Below are positions 15,444 to 22,562 of a stretch of DNA of 31,413 nt, one piece after another. The notes below the pieces were generated by a model. That model ran no database searches, was not told the origin of the DNA, and saw only the letters and a list, made by a program, of their open reading frames with translations. The position numbers and the translations under genes were made by a program. This DNA comes from CAYJPV01 sp964396055 (GTDB taxonomy: Bacteria > Acidobacteriota > Vicinamibacteria > Vicinamibacterales > JAKQTR01). Location: contig CAYNDV010000040.1 of the NCBI GenBank assembly GCA_964396055.1, forward strand, positions 1 through 31,413, written 5' to 3'. Position 1 is the first letter of the stretch, and each line of letters opens with the position of its first letter.

Positions 15444-16900
15444 AGGGTGCTCGTCCAGGTCGACAGCTTCCAGGCAGCCGCCTCTCGCATGGGCGCTTCG
15501 GGCGGCCGGGTTCCGGTCCAGAACGCCTGCTGCAGGCAGGCCTGCGCAATCAGCATCTCCAGTCCGCCGATCGTCCGGCAGCCGGCGGCGCGGGCCGCGC
15601 GCAGCAACGCCGTGTCGGGCGGGTTGTACACGAGGTCGTACACGAGCGCGCCGTCGAAACGGGCCTCGGGAAACGCCGAGGCCGTGACGTCGGGCTGCGT
15701 CCCGACTGGCGTGGCGTTGACCAGCACGTCCCAGGCCCCGGGCGGCACGGGCCGGCCCGCGCCCGCGACGCCCAGCGCCGCCGCCACGGCCTGCGCCCGC
15801 GACGCGTCGCGGCCGTAGAGCGTGACCCGGGCGCCCAGCGGTGCCAGCGCCGCCGCCACGGCCCGCGCCGATCCGCCGTTGCCCAGGACGGCCACGCGGC
15901 GGCCGGCGAAGACCTCCCCGGCCAGCGGCGCCAGGAACCCCTCGACGTCGGTGTTCAGGAACTCGACGCCCGTGGCTCCCCATCGCACCGTGTTCGCCGC
16001 GCCCGTCTGCGCCCCGCCGCCGCGAGCCGCGCCAGCCAGGCCCATCACGTCGGTCTTGAACGGCGCCGTCACGCTCGCCCCGCGGAGGTCGAAGGCGCGG
16101 GCGAAGCCCGCCAGGTCATCGAGGCCAGCGGCCGCCAGCGGCACGTACACCGCGTCGGCGCCCTGCGCCGCGAACGCGGCATTGTGCAGGGACGGCGACA
16201 GGGAGTGCGCGAGGGGCCGTCCCCACAGGCCGTAGATGGCGGTCTGCGCGCCCACGCGAGGGAACCCGTATTCGCGCGTCATCTGGTCGAACGTCAACTG
16301 CCCCGGCGCCACGCCGTCTCCCGCGTACGACCAGGCGTTGCCGAAGCGGGCCGCGCAGACGCGCGTCACCAGGCCGGGCTCGCCCATGGCGATGAGCACG
16401 CGCCCATCGGGAAGCGCGCGGCCGAGTTCCAGCAGCCGGGCGCAGTCGGACAGGCGCGTGGCGTGCACGGCGATCTTCACGATCTCGACGCCGCTGCCCG
16501 CCATCGCCCGCGCGCAACCGGCCAGGTCGGCGGGCATGCCGACGAAGTCGTGCAGCGACAGGACGACGCCGCGCCCGCGGCGGGCGCGGACCAGGTCCTC
16601 CAGGCCGGCACGCCACTCCAGATCGACGTACTCGGCGTCGCTGGCCACGGCCGCCGCCAGCAGCGTCCGGCGCTCGGATTCGGACCCGGCGAACGCGCCG
16701 CCCTCGAGGCGGGCGCGACACGTCAGGATGGCCGGCAGGCGGCGGCCGGCGAGCGCGCCGGCCACGTCGGGATCGGCCACCGTATCGAGGCGCAGCTCGA
16801 CGAGGTCGGCCCCGCGCACGGCATCGCGCCGCAGGCGCAGTTCCGCCATCGTGGGGGCCGTCACCGTCACGCACAGCCGGGGTCGTCGGGTCACGTTCAC
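15440..16900 (-). CDS. aroDE: Bifunctional 3-dehydroquinate dehydratase (type I) / shikimate dehydrogenase
   Basis: Catalyses two consecutive shikimate-pathway steps in one 486-residue chain. Residues 9-215 are a type I dehydroquinase: Glu35 (VELRLD), catalytic His117 (SLHDF) and the Schiff-base Lys142 (VKIAV) are all present. Residues 222-480 are a shikimate dehydrogenase: SLSPSLHNAAF (233-243), catalytic Lys282 (VTAPFKTDV), Asp318 (NTDVEG) and the NADP loop GNGGSARA (340-347). The same fusion order is known in plants and some bacteria. The start is GTG 16900, directly after the attenuator terminator; GTG 16894 is equally possible and the ribosome-binding site is weak. First structural gene of the aromatic supraoperon. 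Confidence 0.95.
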   Translation of the reverse strand: MNVTRRPRLCVTVTAPTMAELRLRRDAVRGADLVELRLDTVADPDVAGALAGRRLPAILTCRARLEGGAFAGSESERRTLLAAAVASDAEYVDLEWRAGLEDLVRARRGRGVVLSLHDFVGMPADLAGCARAMAGSGVEIVKIAVHATRLSDCARLLELGRALPDGRVLIAMGEPGLVTRVCAARFGNAWSYAGDGVAPGQLTFDQMTREYGFPRVGAQTAIYGLWGRPLAHSLSPSLHNAAFAAQGADAVYVPLAAAGLDDLAGFARAFDLRGASVTAPFKTDVMGLAGAARGGGAQTGAANTVRWGATGVEFLNTDVEGFLAPLAGEVFAGRRVAVLGNGGSARAVAAALAPLGARVTLYGRDASRAQAVAAALGVAGAGRPVPPGAWDVLVNATPVGTQPDVTASAFPEARFDGALVYDLVYNPPDTALLRAARAAGCRTIGGLEMLIAQACLQQAFWTGTRPPEAPMREAAAWKLSTWTSTL

Positions 16901-16908
16901 GTCCGCGC

Positions 16909-16948
16909 AAAGAAAAAGCCTCTTCAGGCCCGAAGGCTGAAGAGGCTT
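16909..16948 (-). terminator. trp attenuator terminator
   Basis: In the minus-strand transcript a 12-bp stem (AAGCCUCUUCAG / CUGAAGAGGCUU; plus-strand arms 16937-16948 and 16916-16927) encloses CCUUCGGGC, which can add CC/GG pairs around a UUCG tetraloop. It is followed by UUUUUCUUU (16909-16917). This is a strong Rho-independent terminator placed 9 bases before the aroDE start codon, where it would stop the operon's own transcript. It is therefore an attenuator, not the end of a gene. Confidence 0.93.
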
Positions 16949-16997
16949 GGTGGTTGCTGAAATCCGTCGGGTCGTGCGACGTCGCGCCTCGTCAGCC
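16935..16997 (-). promoter_or_regulatory. trp antiterminator (alternative pairing)
   Basis: RNA segment GGCUGACGAGGC (16997 to 16986) can pair with GCCUCUUCAGCC (16946 to 16935), the 5' arm of the terminator, with 11 of 12 positions matched. The two hairpins are mutually exclusive. The upstream segment contains the leader-peptide stop codon and begins 9 bases after the last Trp codon. A ribosome stalled on the Trp codons would leave it free, giving antitermination; a ribosome reaching the stop codon would cover it, giving termination. This is the arrangement of classical trp attenuators. Confidence 0.85.
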
Positions 16998-17099
16998 AGT
17001 CGTGCTCCACCGCCACCACCACGGACGGAACACGGGCGAGCCGGCGTGGAACGCTGGCGCGTGAGCCCGAGCGAGGCAGGAGCGGCGTGAACTGGTCAT
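16992..17099 (-). CDS. trpL: Tryptophan operon leader peptide
   Basis: A 35-codon frame starting at ATG 17099 that ends in PWWWRWSTTG and a TGA overlapping the antiterminator segment. Four of five consecutive codons (17021-17007) are TGG. It lies between a good promoter (17116-17145) and a terminator before the trp genes, so its role is to sense charged tRNA-Trp. The rhizobial TrpL peptide similarly carries WWW near its end. The start is uncertain: ATG 17099 is only about 10 bases from the expected transcript start and has no ribosome-binding site, and GTG 17033 would give a 13-residue peptide with the same Trp run. Both starts keep the same control region. Confidence 0.8.
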   Translation of the reverse strand: MTSSRRSCLARAHAPAFHAGSPVFRPWWWRWSTTG

Positions 17100-17115
17100 G
17101 CGAGAACTGTGGTCG

Positions 17116-17145
17116 AGCGTACCAGACGGATCGCGAGCGTGTCAA
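17116..17145 (-). promoter_or_regulatory. Promoter of the trp/aro supraoperon
   Basis: On the minus strand there is a perfect -35 TTGACA (plus 17140-17145), an 18-base spacer and a -10 TACGCT (17116-17121). Transcription would begin near 17109, just before the leader-peptide ATG. It is the only good sigma-70-type match upstream of aroDE. Confidence 0.8.
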
Positions 17146-17161
17146 CACGGCCGCTGTTGAC
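17141..17161. promoter_or_regulatory. Palindrome joining two divergent -35 boxes, possible operator
   Basis: GTCAACA (17141-17147) and TGTTGAC (17155-17161) form a perfect 7-bp inverted repeat around CGGCCGC. The two arms are the -35 elements of the trp promoter (minus) and of the S55-protein promoter (plus). The symmetry may simply reflect two facing TTGAC boxes, or it may be a binding site for a dimeric repressor acting on both promoters. Confidence 0.45.
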
Positions 17162-17185
17162 CCCCGGCCCGCCAGTCGTTATAAG
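17157..17185 (+). promoter_or_regulatory. Promoter of the secreted S55-type protein gene
   Basis: -35 TTGACC (17157-17162), a 17-base spacer and -10 TATAAG (17180-17185), both close to consensus. Transcription would start near 17192, leaving a leader of about 48 bases before ATG 17240. Confidence 0.8.
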
Positions 17186-17239
17186 GAGAAGACCCCACAC
17201 GCACAGTCGCTGTTCGCTGCGGGCGTTCTCAAGGTCCAC

Positions 17240-19087
17240 ATGACACTCCGCCGCGCCGCCGTTGTTCTCGCTCTCTGCTGCCTGTGGGTGGCCACCGGTC
17301 CAGCCGCCGAACAGCACCTGCCGATCGACCAGGTGAAGCCTGGCCAGGTCGGCCTCGGGCACACCGTGTTCCAGGGCGAGACCCTGGAGAGCTTCAAGGT
17401 CCACATCCTTGGGGTCCTGCGGTCGGTGATCGCCCCTGGGCGCGACCTGATCCTGGCCCGCCTCGAGGGCGGCCCGCTCGCGAAGACCGGCGTCATCGCC
17501 GGCATGAGCGGCAGCCCGGTGTACATCGACGGCCGCCTGGCAGGCGCCGTGGCCTACTCGCTCGGTTCGTTCACGACCGAGCCCATCGCGGGGATCACCC
17601 CGATCGGGGAGATGATCGAGACCGCGCGCCTGACCGCGCCGCTCCCGCCGGGGCCCCCGGTGGAGGTGCCCTCGTACATCACGGCCGACGCGCTGTGGCG
17701 GACCCTGGCGCGGACGCCTGGGCCCTCCGGCGTGTTCCCGGTGGCGGGAGGGCATCTGCGCCAGGCGGCACCGGGCCTGTCGATGCCCGACGCCTCGGCC
17801 ACGCTGCGGCGCATCGCCACGCCGCTGTCGCTCTCCGGCCTCGACCCGGTGATGGCCGCACCGCTCACCGAGGTGCTGGCCCGGGCCGGGTTCGTGGCCA
17901 CGCAGGCGCCCGGCGGCGCCCATGCCGATCCGGCGCGCGGGGCCGGGACGCTGAGGCCCGGAGACCCCATCGGCGTCACGCTGCTGAGCGGCGACTACAA
18001 CGTGGGCGCCACCGGCACGGTCACCGCCGTGGACGGGACCCGCGTGTACGCCTTCGGCCACCCGCTCTACAACCTCGGCCCGGTGCGGCTGCCGATGACG
18101 CGGGCGTACGTCGAAACCATCCTGCCGAGCCTCCAGTCATCAACGAAGATCGCGTCCACCGGCGCGGTCATCGGCACCTTCTCGCAGGACCGCGCCACGG
18201 TGCTGGCGGGCACACTCGGCCCGGGCCCCGACACGATCCCGATCACGATCGCGCTGGAGAACCCGCAGGGCCAGCGGCGCCAGGTGCGGCTGTCGGCCAT
18301 CGAGAATCCGTTCTTCACGCCGCTGCTCGCGTTTGTCTCGCTGGGCAGCGCGCTCAGCACCTTCGAACGCGACCTCGGCGTCAACACCTACGCGCTGCGG
18401 GCGCGTATCCAGGTGCGCGGCCACGACCCCATCGCGTTCGACGACGTCTTCACCGGCGACGGGGCGGCGACGGCCGCCGCCGCGTCCCTGTCGGTGCCCC
18501 TGGCGGCTCTCATCTCGAACGACCGCGAGCACGTCCGCATCGAGCAGATCGCCGTCGAGGTGCGGTCCGCCGAGCGCGCGCGGGTGTCGGCGATCGAGCG
18601 CGTCTGGGTCGACGCCGGCGAGATCAGGCCCGGGCGCCGCGTGCCCGTGAAGATCCTGCTGCGTCCCTACCGCGGCCCTGACGAGATCCGGACGGTCCCG
18701 ATCGACATTCCCGCGTGGGCCGACAGCCCCCTGACGCTGGTGGTCGCCGACGGCGCGCGGTTCGCGCAGTTCGAACAGCGGGACGGCCAGGCCGCGCCGG
18801 CCCCCCAGTCGGTCGCGCAGCTGGTGGCCCAACTGCGGCAGGTCAGGCGCAACAACCGCGTCTACGTCCGCCTGTTCGCCCGCGACGCGGGCGCCACGGC
18901 GGGCGGCACCGTCATGCCCGGCCTGCCCAACTCGGTGCTGGCCGTCATCGAGGGCGACCGCGCGGCCAGCGGCGGCGCCGCCGTCTCCGGCGCGCCCGCC
19001 GGCGCCTGGGATCTGGCCGTCGATCACGCCGTCACCGGCATCCGGACGCTCACGGTCACCCCCGTGCCGTTCGTGCGCCTGCCTTGA
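17240..19087 (+). CDS. Secreted SpoIVB/S55-peptidase-like protein
   Basis: A 615-residue exported protein related to the SpoIVB (S55) serine peptidases. Residues 1-23 are a signal peptide. The family motif GMSGSPVYIDG lies at 88-98, with the candidate nucleophile Ser90. A second conserved motif, GTVTAVDG...YAFGHPLYNLG, places His275 after the serine. The rest (about 300-615) is a conserved beta-rich region without recognised catalytic residues. ATG 17240 has AAGG 5 bases upstream and follows a strong promoter. There are no sporulation genes here, and a peptidase activity is not proven. The next gene, also secreted, starts 8 bases after the stop, so the two probably act together at the cell surface. 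Confidence 0.85.
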   Translation: MTLRRAAVVLALCCLWVATGPAAEQHLPIDQVKPGQVGLGHTVFQGETLESFKVHILGVLRSVIAPGRDLILARLEGGPLAKTGVIAGMSGSPVYIDGRLAGAVAYSLGSFTTEPIAGITPIGEMIETARLTAPLPPGPPVEVPSYITADALWRTLARTPGPSGVFPVAGGHLRQAAPGLSMPDASATLRRIATPLSLSGLDPVMAAPLTEVLARAGFVATQAPGGAHADPARGAGTLRPGDPIGVTLLSGDYNVGATGTVTAVDGTRVYAFGHPLYNLGPVRLPMTRAYVETILPSLQSSTKIASTGAVIGTFSQDRATVLAGTLGPGPDTIPITIALENPQGQRRQVRLSAIENPFFTPLLAFVSLGSALSTFERDLGVNTYALRARIQVRGHDPIAFDDVFTGDGAATAAAASLSVPLAALISNDREHVRIEQIAVEVRSAERARVSAIERVWVDAGEIRPGRRVPVKILLRPYRGPDEIRTVPIDIPAWADSPLTLVVADGARFAQFEQRDGQAAPAPQSVAQLVAQLRQVRRNNRVYVRLFARDAGATAGGTVMPGLPNSVLAVIEGDRAASGGAAVSGAPAGAWDLAVDHAVTGIRTLTVTPVPFVRLP

Positions 19088-19095
19088 GGGAGTCC

Positions 19096-21357
19096 ATGGT
19101 TACCAAACGAGTGTGTGCGCGGTCCGTGTTCGGGGCGGGCCTCGTCTGCCTGGCGGCCGTCGTCCTGTCGGCCTCGACGCCGCGGTTCTGGTCGGCGTCC
19201 ACCCAGGCCGACGTCCTGAAGGGCGAAGTGGATCGCCTGTCGATCGACGAGTGGGGCCGCCTGGTGCTCGGACCGGCGCTCGCCTCCGTGCACGATCCGG
19301 CCGGCCCCTTCGTGTGGTGCCTCGCGGCTGCGGCCGACGGCACGGTGTACGCCGGCACGGGCAATGACGGTCACGTAATCCGGGTCGACCGCCAGGGCAA
19401 AGCCTCGATCTGGTTCGACGCGCCCGAGGCGGAGGTTCATGCCATCGCCGTGGCGCCCTCGGGCGCCGTGTACGCCGCCACGTCGCCCGACGGCCGCGTG
19501 TACAAGCTCGACGCCTCTGGCGTGTCCTCCGTCGTCTTCGACCCCGAGGACAAGTACATCTGGAGCCTGGTCCTCGATGCCCAGGGGCAGCTGTTTGTCG
19601 GCACCGGCGAGAAGGGCCAGGTCTACGTGGTGCCTGCCGCGGGCGCCGCACGGCCGTTCTACAACACCTCGTCCGTGCATGTCACGAGCCTCGCGTTCGA
19701 CGGACAGGGCCGCCTGCTGGCCGGCACCGAATCGCCCGGCCGCGTGCTGCGCATCGACGCCCGGGGTAAAGCCTTCGTGCTCGTGGACTCCCCCTTCCGG
19801 GAGATCCGATCGCTGCGCGTGGACCCGCGCGGCCGCGTCTTCGCCGCGGCGGTGAACGGCAAGCCCGCGTCCGAGGCCCCGGCGCCGTCCGCCGCCGCCC
19901 TCGAGCCGCCGCGGCCGACAGGCGTGCCGTCGGTCTCGGCGGAGATCACGGCGGTGACGGTGATGGACATGCCGACGTTTTCCGCCGCGCCGTCCCAGCC
20001 CTCGGGGCGCCGGGAGACGGCCGCGACGCCGAAGGGCGCCGTGTACCGGATCGATCCCGACGGCGGCGCGGAGACGGTGTGGGAATCGCGCGACGACATC
20101 CCGTACGACCTGCTGCTCGAGGGGCCGGACACCATGCTCGTGGCCACGGGCAACGGAGGGAAGATCTACCGCGTCTCGGATCACCCGTCGCGATCGACGC
20201 TGGTGGCGCGGGTCTCGTCCCAGCAGGCCACGGCCCTGCTCCGCGTCGGCACCCAGTCGTACGTCGGCGCCTCGAACCCGGCGCGCCTGCTCACGATGAG
20301 CGCCGCGCCGGCGGCTGAAGGCAGTTTCGTCTCCGACGTGCGCGACGCGGGCCACGTGGCCACCTGGGGCACCATCGCGTGGCGCGCCGTGGAGGGCCGC
20401 GACGGCCGCATCCAGGTCTACACCCGCTCGGGCAACACCGCGACGCCCGACGAGGCGTGGAGCGACTGGGCGGGCCCCTATGATCGGGCCATGGGCGCCG
20501 CCATCACCAGCCCGCCGGCGCGATACCTGCAGTGGAAGGTGGTGCTGAGCGCCGCGGTGCCCGCCAACGGCCCGGCCCTGGCGTCGCTCACCGTGGCCTA
20601 CCTGCAGCGCAACGTGCGACCCCGCGTGCTCGACATCACCGTGCACCCGCCGGGCGTGGTCTTCCAGCGGCCTTTCCCGACGGGCGAACCCGAGATTGCC
20701 GGCCTCGACAGCGCGTTGCCCGAGTACCGCTTCCCGGTGTTCTCGATGCCCCTGGGCACGGTGTCCGCGAGCCGCGCGGCTGGACCGGCCATGGGCCGCC
20801 GGCTGTACCAGAAGGGTCTGCAGGCCTTCGCCTGGCGCGCTGAGGACGACAACGAGGACCGGCTGGTCTACGACGTGCACTTCCGCCGGGTGGACGCCAC
20901 GGAGTGGAAGCCGCTTCGCCTGGGCACGCTCGACGAGTTGATCACCTGGGATACGTCGACGGTGCCGGACGGTCGCTACGTCCTGCGGGTCACGGCGTCG
21001 GATCGGCTCAGCAACCAGCCTGCCGCTGTCCTCGCGGGCGACGCGCAGAGTCCCGCGTTCGACGTCGACAATACCGCGCCGTCGATTGCGGAGGTGGCCA
21101 TCAGCACCAGCGGCCGCCGGTCGGTCGTCGCCTTCGAGGCAGTCGATGCCCACTCGGTCGTGGAACGCGTCGAGTACGCCGTCGACGCGGGCCCGTGGCA
21201 GACGGTGTTCCCGTCCGACGGCGCCGCGGACGCCACGCGGGAGCAGTACCGGATCGAGGTCGACGGCCCCGCCGCCGGCCGGGTGGTCATCCGCGTGACC
21301 GACGCGATGAACAACACCGGCACGGCGCTCGTGACGGGAACGCCGGCCAGCCGATAG
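19096..21357 (+). CDS. Secreted beta-propeller-like protein of unknown function
   Basis: A 753-residue protein with a signal peptide at about 1-28. Residues 70-260 contain repeats of about 40-45 residues with the form DGTVYAGTG..G.V.RVD, DGRVYKLDASG, GQLFVGTGEKGQVY and GRLLAGTESPGRVLRID, which is a propeller-blade pattern. A Pro/Ala/Ser-rich insert occupies about 255-310, then further blade-like repeats follow. The C-terminal third looks beta-sandwich-like, with DNTAPSIAEV typical of Ig-like folds. ATG 19096 has GGGAG just upstream and lies 8 bases after the S55-type gene, so the two are almost certainly co-transcribed. I cannot assign a ligand. It ends 7 bases before a heptamer array. Confidence 0.75.
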   Translation: MVTKRVCARSVFGAGLVCLAAVVLSASTPRFWSASTQADVLKGEVDRLSIDEWGRLVLGPALASVHDPAGPFVWCLAAAADGTVYAGTGNDGHVIRVDRQGKASIWFDAPEAEVHAIAVAPSGAVYAATSPDGRVYKLDASGVSSVVFDPEDKYIWSLVLDAQGQLFVGTGEKGQVYVVPAAGAARPFYNTSSVHVTSLAFDGQGRLLAGTESPGRVLRIDARGKAFVLVDSPFREIRSLRVDPRGRVFAAAVNGKPASEAPAPSAAALEPPRPTGVPSVSAEITAVTVMDMPTFSAAPSQPSGRRETAATPKGAVYRIDPDGGAETVWESRDDIPYDLLLEGPDTMLVATGNGGKIYRVSDHPSRSTLVARVSSQQATALLRVGTQSYVGASNPARLLTMSAAPAAEGSFVSDVRDAGHVATWGTIAWRAVEGRDGRIQVYTRSGNTATPDEAWSDWAGPYDRAMGAAITSPPARYLQWKVVLSAAVPANGPALASLTVAYLQRNVRPRVLDITVHPPGVVFQRPFPTGEPEIAGLDSALPEYRFPVFSMPLGTVSASRAAGPAMGRRLYQKGLQAFAWRAEDDNEDRLVYDVHFRRVDATEWKPLRLGTLDELITWDTSTVPDGRYVLRVTASDRLSNQPAAVLAGDAQSPAFDVDNTAPSIAEVAISTSGRRSVVAFEAVDAHSVVERVEYAVDAGPWQTVFPSDGAADATREQYRIEVDGPAAGRVVIRVTDAMNNTGTALVTGTPASR

Positions 21358-21364
21358 GCTGGCC

Positions 21365-21410
21365 GGTTTACGGTTCACGGTTTACGGTTCACGGTTCACG
21401 GTTCACGGTT
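21365..21410. repeat. GGTTCAC heptamer tandem array 3, left of the gap
   Basis: Six heptamers, GGTTTAC or GGTTCAC, and a partial GGTT, beginning 7 bases after the preceding stop codon and running directly into the run of N. The unit is unrelated to CTCTAGC but has the same 7-bp period. Confidence 0.95.
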
Positions 21411-21510
21411 NNNNNNNNNNNNNNNNNNNNNNNNNNNNNNNNNNNNNNNNNNNNNNNNNNNNNNNNNNNNNNNNNNNNNNNNNNNNNNNNNNNNNNNNNN
21501 NNNNNNNNNN
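21411..21510. other. Assembly gap of 100 N inside a tandem array
   Basis: Exactly 100 undetermined bases with heptamer repeats on both sides, so the repeat itself probably broke the assembly. The length 100 is likely a scaffolding placeholder. The real array may be much longer, and a gene or insertion could be hidden here. Confidence 0.97.
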
Positions 21511-21566
21511 CACGGTGCACGGTGCACGGTGCACGGTTCGTGGTTCACGGTTCGTGGTTCACGGTT
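21511..21566. repeat. GGTKCAC heptamer tandem array 3, right of the gap
   Basis: Continuation of the array after the gap: a partial CAC, three GGTGCAC units, then GGTTCGT and GGTTCAC alternating twice, and a partial GGTT. Variants are grouped rather than random, as expected from local expansion. GGTGCAC contains the palindrome GTGCAC. Confidence 0.94.
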
Positions 21567-21599
21567 GGGGCGTGGGGCGCGCTGCCCCAGAAGTACGAC

Positions 21600-21630
21600 G
21601 GGCGCGCCAGGTTCTCCACCCGGCGCGCCC
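21600..21630. other. GC-rich inverted repeat in the gene-free 21.36-21.71 kb stretch
   Basis: Nine-base arms GGGCGCGCC (21600-21608) and GGCGCGCCC (21622-21630) enclose a 13-base loop. A smaller GGGGC/GCCCC hairpin lies just upstream (21574-21588). About 20 bases later the plus strand becomes T-rich (array 4), so the hairpin might help end transcripts from the beta-propeller gene, but it lacks the immediate T tract of a standard terminator. Confidence 0.45.
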
Positions 21631-21651
21631 CCAGCGTGACAGCGTGATCCC

Positions 21652-21707
21652 TTCTTGTTTCTTGCTTCTTGCTTCTGTCTTCTGTCTTCTGTCTTCTGTC
21701 TTCTTCC
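21652..21707. repeat. TTCTTGC / TTCTGTC heptamer tandem array 4
   Basis: One TTCTTGT, two TTCTTGC and four TTCTGTC units, then a degenerate TTCTTCC (to 21707). It ends exactly before the stop codon (21708-21710) of the minus-strand anti-sigma gene. The plus strand is almost all pyrimidine with one G per unit, so the minus-strand transcript just past that stop is purine-rich. Confidence 0.93.
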
Positions 21708-22562
21708 CTAAACCACATCCGCCCGCGGCCCGGCCGGCAGCGAACTCTGCTTCGGCTGTGGCGGCAGCTTGGCGCGAACCGTGGTATGCGCCATCACCAT
21801 CAGGCGACGGGCGGCCACGGGCGAGCCGCCCACGCGCGCGGGCTCGAGGCGGGCGCGGGACACCTGATCCAGCAGGCGGAGCACCTGTTCACGGTCCGGC
21901 CGTCCCGACGCGTCGGACCGCACCACTTCCAGGCTCGCGATCCGGCCCTGCCGGGTGACGATGGCCGCCAGCGCGAAGACCGCGTCTTCTTCGCTCAGCG
22001 ACGTGTCGCCGGTCAGCGCGTGCCCCGGTCCCAGCGGCATGGCCGCCCGCGCGGCGATGGCCTCACGGTCCTGGGCGCTGGGCTCACCGATCTGCTGCCC
22101 CACCAGGTCGCGCACGTCCACGCCACCCTGCGAGCCGCCCATCGCCTGCATCATCGCCGACAACGAATCGGGCCGTTCGCTCTGCGGTCCGAAGTAGAAA
22201 ATCCCGACCACCAGCAGAATCGTCACGAACGACGCCGCGGTCGAGCCCAGGGCGGCGAAGCCCAGCCGCATGTCCTCGAACATCCGCCCGAATTGCGCCG
22301 GTACCGACTCGGCACGCTCGGCGTTCAGCCGGCCCAGGATCTCGGCCCGCTGACCGTCCAGTTCCCCATCAACCCAGGCGGCCGCGCCGGTGACACCAAC
22401 CCGCAGGGCATGGCCCAGTTCGCCCAGCGCCGCGGCCTCGTCCGCGCACGCCTGGCATCCGCGCAGGTGGGCCTCGACGGCCACCTGTTCGCGCGTCGGC
22501 AGTTCGCCGTCGTGAAAGGCCGACAGCCTCCGCCGCGCGCCGTGACACGACATCCCTCTCAT
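21708..22562 (-). CDS. Zinc-finger anti-sigma factor
   Basis: A 284-residue membrane protein that likely holds the adjacent ECF sigma factor inactive. The N-terminus has the ZAS-type zinc motif: Cys6 followed by HLRGCQAC (His32, Cys36, Cys39). A membrane segment lies at about residues 108-125 (SFVTILLVVGIFYFG). The C-terminal part (about 195-280) has the look of a TonB-C-like domain in the envelope (ARLEPARVGGSPVAARRLMV). ATG 22562 overlaps the sigma-factor stop in an ATGA, so the two are translationally coupled; ATG 22553 is an alternative. The longer open frame upstream overlaps the sigma gene and is not used. Confidence 0.88.
   Translation of the reverse strand: MRGMSCHGARRRLSAFHDGELPTREQVAVEAHLRGCQACADEAAALGELGHALRVGVTGAAAWVDGELDGQRAEILGRLNAERAESVPAQFGRMFEDMRLGFAALGSTAASFVTILLVVGIFYFGPQSERPDSLSAMMQAMGGSQGGVDVRDLVGQQIGEPSAQDREAIAARAAMPLGPGHALTGDTSLSEEDAVFALAAIVTRQGRIASLEVVRSDASGRPDREQVLRLLDQVSRARLEPARVGGSPVAARRLMVMAHTTVRAKLPPQPKQSSLPAGPRADVV

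Noticed and set aside
16909..17109. T-box riboswitch in the trp leader
   Set aside because: I see no T-box consensus sequence, and the translated Trp codon run explains the control without it.
16924..17148. A 74-codon minus-strand frame across the trp leader, in a different phase from the Trp-rich peptide
   Set aside because: It starts upstream of the predicted transcript start and ends inside the terminator stem. Its sequence resembles no protein, and it has only two scattered Trp codons.
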